Below, one piece after another: positions 21,023-29,783 of a DNA stretch of 64,000 nt. The notes below the pieces were generated by a model. It made no database searches, had not been told where the DNA came from, and saw only the letters and a program-made list of their open reading frames with translations. Numbering within the stretch: position 1 is the stretch's first letter; each line of letters starts with the position of its first letter. This stretch comes from Nemertoderma westbladi. Its lineage: Eukaryota > Xenacoelomorpha > Nemertodermatida > Nemertodermatidae. The translations under genes and the position numbers were made by a program. The stretch covers positions 1-64,000 of the forward strand of contig JAUCBJ010007785.1 of assembly GCA_032718475.1 (NCBI GenBank). The letters run 5' to 3'.

Positions 21023-22257
21023 TGTTCGCGCTTTCAGACCTTTGGCAGTTTAACCCGCCAAATTAGGATGTCTGTTAGATAATAAATCACTTTAGCCGAT
21101 GACAAATATTTGATTCACTACACTAGTCGAAACCAATCTGTGCGCGATCATTCACCCGCTGGATAATTCCCGGGAGATTGGGTTCGACGGCTTAATTTTA
21201 TTGCTATGTAAGCTTAATGTATTATTCGACTGACAGTATTATATAATCTCTGACAATATTATTCACCTTTGGGAATATTAACAGTTCCTTTAGGACGTGG
21301 CGCTTTATTTATATAAACAGAGTTATGACTTAAACTACTCACAACGATATGGCTTAATTATAATTCACATATATGGCACATTCTTTAGGAAATGCTTCGT
21401 TATCAGTCTCACTCATACACAATGCTGCACAATACTGCACACTGATCTGCCGATCTTCACTGATTTTAGTCACATATAAAAGGAACACGGACTGACTCAT
21501 GTAGGGGCTATCAAATAACATTAGATTCACTTCAAACCACTTTAACATAAGTCACAATCGTTATGTATAACCTTTCTCTCTTACCTTCAGTATATCAAGA
21601 ATATTGGGTTTTCGGGGTTATTTATCGTTATTCCAAATATAATAATTCATCAACCAAATTATGAAGTACAGACAGCAAATAGCAGCATAACAATATAAAG
21701 TATGCACAGTGTTACACAGTATGCAGTGTATGCAGTACTGCAGTATGCATTGATTGCATTGAGTTAGGTTAGTCAAGTTAGATAACGGATATATGTCCTT
21801 ATGATTAAGCCTACTAGTGTACGGCTAAAACAGTAAAGCACAAAATACTTCTAAGCCGTTCTTTCTTTGGCTCAGGACTGAATGTAAACACTGCACATAG
21901 GCATTGCGTCATTTCTCGGAAATTTTCTGTACAAGGAGCCACAAAAACGCTCTAATTGGCTGACTGAACTGAGAGACGCCGTAGAACAAAGGAAATCAAC
22001 ACGTATGAATGTCAGCTGTTAACCGTAGTCATAGTAACTACTGTTCAAGAGTAGCTATCACCCCTTTGCGTCACGAATTGCCATAGAATCATAAAATATG
22101 CCTTTCACAGTACACATACAGAGGAAATAGGTCTTAGATCCTCTAAAAACACCGATACAGCAATAATACGGTCTCTTACACTTATTAAATCGACTACAGA
22201 GTATTTTAATGTAAAAGATAATAAAAATAACGGGGCAATTCAGCAAAGGCTTTTACA
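21023..22257 (-). repeat. 5' LTR of element B
   Basis: 1235 bp, near-identical to 9354-10588, TGTT...TACA. About 0.25 percent divergence between LTRs indicates a recent insertion. Confidence 0.92.
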
Positions 22258-22262
22258 GCTCC
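22258..22262. repeat. Target-site duplication of element B (right)
   Basis: GCTCC directly after the terminal CA of the right LTR. It matches 9349-9353. Confidence 0.85.
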
Positions 22263-22286
22263 AGTACGGAATATTTCCCGTTCCGT

Positions 22287-24326
22287 TTACTCCGAGTTGC
22301 TAGATGAGTCGCTGTCGTCCGGATAAGGTGGCTGGCGGGTTCGTGTCCGGCGTATTACTCTCGATTTCGTCCGTTGTGGTCTGGAATCTACGGCTCTCCG
22401 TTGTTCGGTAGGCTCGCAAGCCTTCCACGAAGTCGTAGGTCTCGCTATACGTTGTCCGATCCCGTGGGTACTACCCACATCCATCCTCCTCCGTAGTTCG
22501 GTAGACTCGCAAGCCTTCCACGAAGTCGTAGGTTGCGTCGAATATTGTGTCAACGGTCGAGTGAAATAGTCGGGTTTCGTAGTCGGTCTGTAAATAACTG
22601 GATTTGCACAGCACGTCACAGGTTTAACTTGTAATGGTTTACTCACCTGTTTAATGGTCATAAACGCAGGTTCCTCTCTTCCTACAAGTAGACTATGACT
22701 TACTGTAGGTGGACTAGTTACGTTACCTGCTAAAATTGGCGATGAAGTCGCCCTAGGTTGCGGTATTTCCGTCACAACAAACCTGTTGCCTTGCGTCGAA
22801 CGCACAGGCGTTATTTCCTTAGGTTTCGTGACGAAGACCGGTTTTATCGGAGTCGTGGGTTTGAGCATAGGAATAACTTGGGGAAAACGTTTACAGTAAT
22901 CCTCGACGAACTCCTCTCCTCGATCTATCGCTCCCACACTTCCTTCCTCGATCCGCTTCTGTATTCCGCGATATCGAGCTTCCATACGATCCAGGGCAGA
23001 CAAGTCGTGTCCAGTTCGCGATCTTATAGATCTATCTCTCGCGTCGAGTTTGAGGTCCGCTTGCGCGTTCGCTGTCTCGCACGATCTACGATTCAATTCG
23101 AACTGTAGTTGCATCTCCCTTTCACGTCGATCCGCTACTTGTTGTTGTGCCGCTGACTCCACTTCCTGTATAGCTAAACGTGCGTTTATTTGTCGTGCCT
23201 CCAACTTAGCACGAGCGTCGGACGCTGCCTTCTTCCGTGCTAACTCAGCTGCGTTTACCGCCGAAACTCGTACTAGCTCGTCGGCTGCCGCCGCAGCGGC
23301 TGCTTCTTGCGCCAAGTTTTCCTCCAATCTGCGCATTTCCGAAGCTTCGAATTCGGCTTGCGCCTTGAGTTGCGCAATTCTTGCCTCGTCCTTTCTATGT
23401 TGTTTCTCTCCTTCGATGGCGATCTGCGCCATCTGGTGTTGCGCTTCTTCCTCGGCGACTTGTTGTCGGCGTGCAACCTCCTGTTGTTGTCGAGTAATTC
23501 CAGACGCTGTTCTACTAACGTCGCCAACGTTGCCAACGTCGCTCCGTACGCTAACGAACGATCTATCCAGTGGTGGATGTTGGTAGGCTCGCGAGCCTTC
23601 CGTAGTGAGAACTTCCGTCGTCCCTCGCGGTTCGACTTCCGGTTCGTCGATCGGTACGCCGCATCTACGAAGAAAATTGGTCAGCGTTTCCAACCTTCCG
23701 TCCAGGCAGTAGAGTTCTTCTTCCTCTTCGGGTTGTAACAACGCGTCCGAAACTGACTCACCTAGCAGTTGGTCAAACTGCTCCTGTTGAGCCAATCTTA
23801 TTACTGACTTAAACTGGATAATGCTTTCTCTCGCACTTACTAATTTATCTACTATCTTTACCTGAGTAAAGTTGTCGCCACGCAACTCTGCAAGTTCGTG
23901 TAAACCTTTAAGTTTATCTACGGAGGCATGTACCCTACTTTCTATCCTTACCTGTAAGGTGTAGAACTCGTATCTCGACATCGGGGCGGTTAACTCGCGT
24001 AAAACGCGAAAACCTTCTCCGAGGTTCCGAGTAATCTGGGCCATGTGTCCTCCTATACTTCTAATAATGTTCTCCTGGCTTCCAGTCGAACTTACCATGT
24101 CCGGTTCCCGTGATCTAGTCTGCGGGACGGTAAGGAAATCTTCGATTCTGCCGTCGCCACGCGTTGCGGCTTCTGGTATTTCCGTTCGGGGTACCGGCGA
24201 CGCAAGCGGTGTGACATCGGTGGAATCTCGGGTTCTCCTTCTCGGTTCGTCTACTGTCGATCTGTCTGGGTCGCACGAGTCATAGTCGGTAGGTGGGTAT
24301 CTCGTCGAATGGGGTGTGTCACTCAT
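22287..24326 (-). CDS. Element A gag N-terminal region
   Basis: 679 codons from ATG 24326 to TAA 22287. It has the same M-S-D-T start as the B gag. A long Gln/Glu/Ala/Arg coiled coil covers about residues 275-410, followed by a Pro/Thr-rich region and an acidic D-S-D-S-S-S-N-S-E end. Near residues 605-650 a 31-aa unit is duplicated and carries the palindromic element in both copies. The stop at 22287 lies only 25 bp from the B insertion, and past B the frame resumes in the same phase, so this is the first part of a split gag. Confidence 0.8.
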   Translation of the reverse strand: MSDTPHSTRYPPTDYDSCDPDRSTVDEPRRRTRDSTDVTPLASPVPRTEIPEAATRGDGRIEDFLTVPQTRSREPDMVSSTGSQENIIRSIGGHMAQITRNLGEGFRVLRELTAPMSRYEFYTLQVRIESRVHASVDKLKGLHELAELRGDNFTQVKIVDKLVSARESIIQFKSVIRLAQQEQFDQLLGESVSDALLQPEEEEELYCLDGRLETLTNFLRRCGVPIDEPEVEPRGTTEVLTTEGSRAYQHPPLDRSFVSVRSDVGNVGDVSRTASGITRQQQEVARRQQVAEEEAQHQMAQIAIEGEKQHRKDEARIAQLKAQAEFEASEMRRLEENLAQEAAAAAAADELVRVSAVNAAELARKKAASDARAKLEARQINARLAIQEVESAAQQQVADRREREMQLQFELNRRSCETANAQADLKLDARDRSIRSRTGHDLSALDRMEARYRGIQKRIEEGSVGAIDRGEEFVEDYCKRFPQVIPMLKPTTPIKPVFVTKPKEITPVRSTQGNRFVVTEIPQPRATSSPILAGNVTSPPTVSHSLLVGREEPAFMTIKQVSKPLQVKPVTCCANPVIYRPTTKPDYFTRPLTQYSTQPTTSWKACESTELRRRMDVGSTHGIGQRIARPTTSWKACEPTEQRRAVDSRPQRTKSRVIRRTRTRQPPYPDDSDSSSNSE
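22407..22519. repeat. Two palindromic elements inside a 93-bp duplication in gag A
   Basis: Copies at 22407-22426 and 22500-22519 (the second has GGTAGA instead of GGTAGG) share longer flanks ending CACGAAGTCGTAGG. They are read as W-K-A-C-E-P-T and W-K-A-C-E-S-T, the same frame as the 3206 copy. Confidence 0.85.
23582..23601. repeat. Palindromic element in gag A, third reading frame
   Basis: GGTAGGCTCGCGAGCCTTCC read as E-G-S-R-A-Y, the third possible frame. Minus-strand copies contain no stop in any frame. Confidence 0.85.
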
Positions 24327-26940
24327 GTCTTATTATATACGTCAAGTACGGGTAATAAAATGTCAAAGTGTCTGAATGTTGAAGTGTCGAACTTACCTTG
24401 GTATATATAGTATATATATACCCTAACCGGTACAAATAAAACTAACAAGGTATATAATAAAATAAGTAGTAATCTAGCCTACCGGCTAAATTTGTACGAA
24501 TAAGTGAGATAACGGTATACGTTAACAAAATATAGATCAACAAGTATAAATTATAGGCTAAACAGCAACGTCTAACGGGAAAATAAGTACCAACAACACT
24601 ACTAATAGACAGTGAAACCCACAAATTTTGAGTACTACTGTGCTTTCTTAAGTTTGAACGACGCGAGTCGTAAAACTTACGTTCCTTTGATCTCCCAGTC
24701 GTACAAATTCCCAAATACAAACCGGACGTGGGTCTTTCCGTTTTTCGGCGGCGCGGACGAATTTATTGTCTCCCAAACTTTGCGAAAAGCGGTCTAATCC
24801 TCGAAGCGGTCCAGAAATGAGTCCTTGAGTCCTGAAAAGGTCGAAGGTGAGAGTTTTACTTCTACGCTTACGAAAAATCTTCCTAGGTACCGATACAAAT
24901 TGGTCTTTAAACCCTATGTACCTTTTCAAGTACCGAAAATAACACCGCACACACACGGCGTAAAACAAAGTGCTACAAACTAACTGTTAGCTAGTCAAAT
25001 GTTAAATACGAAAGAACTAGCTACCCTAAAAACCTGCTGAAGCAGGGGACATTCTAAATTACTAAATTTACTAACCTTAAATTTTAAATATCTCCTACTT
25101 TCAATAGCTAACAATCGAAATAATACTATACACTAATTTCAGAATTTGTATAATAATACTTCCTACTGTAAGGGTCCAGTAGTATACCGCTTACCAGATC
25201 CTAGTAACGATGTATCTTACTATGAGACTCTAGTAATGTATACGGGCTCGTACAGTATCTGACAACAAATCCCAGTCCAGGATATCTAAACAACAGATAC
25301 AATACACAAACGACTACTGGCGAGGAACAGAGCCTAGTATCTATTCTATGTACGTGAGCGGGTCTAATGCCTACGTACTAGACAAAAGGATACCTGTCCT
25401 CTAACCGGTGAGGCAGATGTACAGTTACAGTAACAGACCAAACTCACGGGAAAACAATCCCCGCGCAGCGAATCCTAACTATCACTGACAGTCCTAAATA
25501 CAGTAACTTGCCGCGGTGTGATTTATATGGTTTATATACGAACTAGGTGGTTAACAGACCTAGTGTAACAATGCTGATTACCCCTGTCTAAATCAGCCTA
25601 AAAGTCGTGCCTAAATGTAACGATAACTGATCCCCCTGTACGAAATCAGTCTAAAAGGTCAAGCCTAAATGTAACAATACTGCTGGACAGAAATCAACAG
25701 TTTAATAACGAAAGTGAAATACTCTCTCTTGCCGCAACTAAATCAGATCCTAATTGTACAAATACAGATAATTTCTACCTAAAATAACGTATAGTGCGCT
25801 ATAGCTAGTAGAACTCTAAGGGCGATATGTTTTAGGGCGTGTGTGTGTGGGTGTGTTACAAATAAAACAATTTCGTGTAATTCCTTTTTTACTAGGTTTT
25901 AGTGATTTTCTGACCGAAATGATACCGTGCGCTAGCTACTAAAATAAACTAGTCGCGTTTGTAGAACTTTATACTCACAAATGACGTCAAAGCTCTCTCC
26001 TTCCTATCCACAACCCAATGGGCAACCACAGTGTTAGTAACTACACCCGTGATCGGCATTAATACCAGATTCTGGTTGTAAGATAAGAAATAGGGGTTAA
26101 TTGCTACCGTACGTTAGCTGATCTGGTATACTAATTTAATTCTAGAACTTTGTTGCTGCGGTAGTTAGCAGCAATACCTATCAGTACGTGGCAAGGCGCG
26201 GTAGGATATTAATAAAACCTCCCTAGGCCAAGCAGTGTGCCGGTAGCAGAAATACTCCTTGCCTGATCAAATAGCTAACTCCAGACAGGGGGGGGGGGGG
26301 GGGGGTACTAATGTACGTTCTACAAAGCGAACCGGTACCAAACAGTCAGTGCTACGAATCACTAAATTATGGAACATATGCTGTCCGTACCTATGTACTC
26401 GCGTACTGACGAATGGCAATAGTTCGCACCTGTAGGAAGTACAGGTTAACCCAGGGGTTCGTAGGACATGACAAAGGGGGGGTGTTTCTGTCTGAATATA
26501 ATTATTTGATCCTAAATTTGCGGCGTCCAGTACGGCGTCACGCTTACCCTGATCTATAGGTCTTACGGCGGGCAAGGGCGTCGAACAAAGTCTTACCTTC
26601 TCACAAGGCGGGCGCTGCATGGCAAGTGGAGTATTTCGAAGGGGCAAAGGGGGTGCGCGGTCAATCCAAATGTGGGCGCTAGCGTGTTGTGGACATCTTT
26701 TCCCTGCGTTGCTTACGGCCTAACGGTCTAGGCTGCCATCTCCCTGATGTTTGGCTGTCCCGAAGTTGGACCAAAAGAAAACATGTTCAGGAATTTGCAG
26801 TATATTTACAGTTTTACAAAGGATTTATCAAATAAAGTTTCAACAAGAAACCGAAATAAACTAAATAACAATTTAACTAATACTAATCTGGGATAAGGTG
26901 ATAACAAGTGTGACACAAGTGATAACCGAAGGCAAACCGG
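24327..26940. other. Non-coding region upstream of gag A
   Basis: Probable leader and 5' LTR region of element A, about 2.6 kb. Minus-strand frames at 24968-24648 and 26647-26267 are open but have no recognisable motif. A run of 18 G lies at 26288-26305. No matching LTR partner was found at 1-1.5 kb. Confidence 0.4.
26288..26305. repeat. G18 homopolymer
   Basis: Eighteen consecutive G. One of many poly-G tracts of 14-21 bases in this window. Confidence 0.95.
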
Positions 26941-26960
26941 CCTTTTATACTAAATATCGC

Positions 26961-27168
26961 ACATGGAAACTAAACAGAATTTTCCACAGCTTCACATTTG
27001 AGCAATAAAGTGCTTCGTGCCCTATGATTGGCCCAGCTCATCGTTCAACGCAGTCCGGCCCTTACACTAATCTGGGACATGGAATCCTAACAGAATTTTC
27101 CACTGCCTCACATTTGAGCAATAAGATAATTTATGCCCTATGATTGGCCTGGCTCATCATTCGCTACA
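26961..27168. repeat. Direct repeat, about 116-bp period, two units
   Basis: ACATGGAA...CAGAATTTTCCAC...CACATTTGAGCAATAA...CCCTATGATTGGCC occurs at 26961 and again at 27077. Both units carry an inverted CCAAT motif (GATTGGCC). Confidence 0.8.
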
Positions 27169-27234
27169 TTGTACGCTTCTCATTGGCCTACCAATTAGCA
27201 CCAAACGAAAATAAATGGCCCCAAAATACAAATT

Positions 27235-27309
27235 TCCCGACTGGGATTCGAACTCGTAACCTATGTAATGTAACCAACGCCTTAACCATCTGACCACTAC
27301 GCCACGGGA
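27235..27309 (-). repeat. tRNA-derived SINE-like sequence
   Basis: On the minus strand GGCGTAGTGGTCAGATGG resembles an A box and GAGTTCGAATCC is a good B box at the correct distance. The ends pair only partly (TCCCG with CGGGA) and the anticodon arm is poor, so this is a tRNA-derived retroposon head or tRNA pseudogene rather than a working tRNA. Confidence 0.6.
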
Positions 27310-27417
27310 GTACTTAAGGGTTTTATGTGTACAAATATGAATAGGCATATTACATTACTGTAACTTAATCAAAATGCGTCGGATTTTCGAAAGTTTTTAC
27401 GTTAAAGTTAAACTACG

Positions 27418-27645
27418 AACTCCGTGGCCTTTGAAACCTTGGGTCGCCCCGGCCCGGAGACCTCCAACTTCCTCCATGAGATTGGTTCCCGTCTGCAGAT
27501 AGTTACCCACGAACCCCGCTCTCACCGGTTCCTTCTACAGCGAATTGGTATAGCCATTCTCGTGGGTAATGCCGCTTCCATCCTAGCGACGGCGGGACCT
27601 TCTCCAGGCGGCCTCTTTGAGCACCCAGACCAACATCGTTAGTTA
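27418..27645 (+). pseudogene. LINE Y fragment (region downstream of RT)
   Basis: Open plus-strand stretch with A-F-E-T-L-G-R-P-G-P-E and F-L-L-Q-R-I...I-L-V-G-N-A-A-S-I-L-A. I recognise this pattern from the segment between RT and the C-terminal domain of a family of invertebrate non-LTR elements. Related pieces of the same family are at 44439-45372 and 49764-50100. It is truncated at both ends. Confidence 0.55.
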
Positions 27646-27889
27646 GCTGTTACTGCGTTGAAAAACATGGAATAATAATTGGAGACTCCAAAACCGACAG
27701 AACACAATGCGCATCGCTACGGGAGTTACTGGATCAATACAACTAAGATAACTAATATAACTAATATAACTCAATACAACTATTAATACAGTATATTATT
27801 AAAATATTAAACGGTAAATGTATTGTTTGAGAAATATATTAATTAATTTTTCAATAGAATAAACTACGAATGCTACCTTATAGTGAAAT
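27646..27889. other. AT-rich spacer
   Basis: No gene or clear repeat seen apart from several AACTAATATAACT-like units near 27,730-27,790. Confidence 0.5.
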
Positions 27890-28218
27890 AATTCATCATC
27901 AATTTATATGAATTCCATCCAATTGCTAACACCAAAAACCGGTGTAAATAAAAAATAGAGATGTTACAATTAATATTTAATGAAATGTAATTTTTTAAAA
28001 AACGTCTCAAAAAAAGTGCCAAAAGTAGGGGTAAAAAATGGTGCTATAACTCGAAAACTACCCAATATTTTTGAAAACGGTTTTCACTACTAGGAAGACA
28101 ATAGATTTTTAGGAAAATTCAAAAAATGCCAGTTTCCCAACTACATTATAATAAAAAAACCACGGGGGGGGGGGGGGGGGGTCATATTGACCCCCCCCCC
28201 CCCCCGGGTTTAATAGGG
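27890..28218 (+). mobile_element. Truncated piggyBac-like non-autonomous element (right end)
   Basis: Matches 47,935-48,245 over about 300 bp, ends CCCGGGTTTAATAGGG and is followed by TTAA (28219-28222). The left part is missing. The subterminal hairpin GGGGGTCATATTGACCCCC has expanded to G18 (28164-28181) and C15 (28191-28205). Confidence 0.8.
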
Positions 28219-28360
28219 TTAATGATTAGTCATTAATCGATTTGGTATTTCAATTTTTAATGGGCCTTAGTGCCTGAATACTAACAGTGGCCCTAAATGC
28301 TAGGTAGTATCTGAGGGAAAAAGATCCCATGTCCTATTTTATTGTTTTTCATATTAATTT

Positions 28361-28880
28361 CCAGAATTTGGAAGTCACATAGAATTCATCGGAAACTTAA
28401 TGTCCGATTATTTAGAGCAGCAGCAGTTCCAGTACTCCTCTATGGGAGTCCATGCTGTTCTATAACTTCTGAGTACACCAAATCTCTGGATGGCACATTC
28501 ACAAGAATGCTACACCGGGTTCATTGTGTCAAGTACAATGCACGCATCTCCAATATTACACTATATAACATTGGAGGTGTCTCATTGGTTCTCCCAAGCC
28601 TGACACTAGAACAAAGCCGCCTCGGCTTTGCAGGACATTGCTTTCGCCGTGAGGACCAACCATTGCATAATCTTGAGCTTTGGCAGCCTCATGGAGTGAA
28701 TAAGCTTGGTGGACAACCCATGACTGTATTGAGACGCATCTTAAAGGACTCTGGCCTTGAAGATGCGGATGATCTAGAAATGTCATGGGTGATAGGGAGT
28801 TGTGGCGGTGCAATTTTGTCAACAAGCCGGCACAGCATTCTTAAAAATGCAGCATCCTAGTAGTAGTAGTAGTAGTAGTG
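28361..28880 (+). pseudogene. LINE X 3' fragment
   Basis: 5'-truncated copy of the C-terminal part of LINE X (see 42007-43419), with about 85-90 percent visible similarity, frame damage near the end and a (TAG)n tail at 28858-28880. The short-repeat tail instead of poly(A) is a family trait. Confidence 0.8.
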
Positions 28881-29576
28881 GAATAAGGGAGCTAGTGTAG
28901 AGTGACGGCTGACGGGGTATTTTAATAAATTAATTACATTTAGATCAATTAAAAACACATTTCTTAAAGCAAATAACTTGAACTAATTAAAAACTACAAT
29001 GGAATGGGGTATGGGGATTACAACTGTATAATTTTTAAATATTTATATCTTATTATATATATATATATATATATATATCTTATCTTTATATATATATATA
29101 TATATATATATATCTTATCATTATTTATGTCTTATACTATAAAATAATTAATTTCCATTAAACGTCATGTTGAAAACGCTGTTTTTACCATATCCAACTA
29201 AATTAATTTTAATTTAATTAATTAACTGCTATTATCTTAGCTTCTCGAATGCCACACGCAAATTCAACTTTGAAAATTTCGAAACTTTTTCCAGACTACA
29301 TGTGTACCAAGTTTGGATATATTTTATCGAGATTTGGCTGAATTATTAATTAACGTTTAAAATTGAACATAACAGAACAACAGAACGACAGAACAAAAGA
29401 CACACCGATTGAGTTAGTGGTACCCGTATGCTAAGCTCGCTTATTTTCGTGGCTCGCCCCACAATCGTCTGCTTCAAACTACTGGAAATAATTCTGCACT
29501 CTATTTTTCGAACTTCATACGTAGGAATGTTTCAACTCTTTAAAATAAAAAAAACTGATAAATCAGAACCTAAAAA
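28881..29576. other. AT-rich 5' flank of the GPCR gene
   Basis: Non-coding, with two (AT)n runs at about 29,056-29,078 and 29,090-29,112. It presumably holds the GPCR promoter or an upstream exon; no TATA box can be singled out in such AT-rich DNA. Confidence 0.5.
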
Positions 29577-29783
29577 ATGTCAAATAATTTTACTGAAAAT
29601 ATTGTCTACAATTTGGATTATGCCCTGTATATCATTCGAGCAAGCTTGATGCCTACTGGGTTAGTTCTCAATGCGATCGTTATAGCTACTGTTGCCTGTT
29701 CACCAATGCTACGAATATGTCACTACAGCAAGCTGATAGTCGTACTTGCAGTGGGAGATTCAATATCACTTATAATGACATTC
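29577..29783 (+). CDS. GPCR exon 1 (N-terminus, TM1, TM2)
   Basis: 69 codons from an ATG with A at -3, ending in phase 0 before GTAAGT. TM1 contains G-L-V-L-N-A-I-V-I and TM2 contains L-A-V-G-D-S. Confidence 0.85.

Larger units (their letters stand above)
9354..22257 (-). mobile_element. LTR retrotransposon B (BEL/Pao), complete ends, nested in A
   Basis: The element is 12,904 bp, bounded by TG...CA LTRs of equal length (1235 bp) in direct orientation and by the 5-bp duplication GCTCC. The only long gene is on the minus strand, so the 5' LTR is the right one. A 2.2-kb leader, a gag-protease gene and a 3.35-kb degenerate 3' part follow. A short purine-rich stretch (GGGAGCGG, minus strand) sits just before the 3' LTR. 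No tRNA-CCA type primer site is obvious next to the 5' LTR. There is no RT, so this copy is non-autonomous. Confidence 0.9.
1516..24326 (-). mobile_element. BEL/Pao LTR retrotransposon A, split by nested element B
   Basis: In minus-strand order this element has gag N-terminus (24326-22287), gag core (about 9353-8577), zinc knuckle plus protease (8380-7085) and RT-RNase H with an unusual tail (6988-1787). Between the two gag parts sits element B with a 5-bp duplication. When B and one copy of the duplication are ignored, the gag reading frame has the same phase on both sides, although two stop codons lie near the junction. Gag, protease and RT types match the BEL/Pao superfamily. LTRs were not found, so the limits given are those of the coding region and its 3' repeats. 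Confidence 0.85.

Noticed and set aside
27235-27309. Functional tRNA gene
   Set aside because: A and B boxes are present but the acceptor stem has mismatches and the anticodon arm is poor; SINE-like is more likely.
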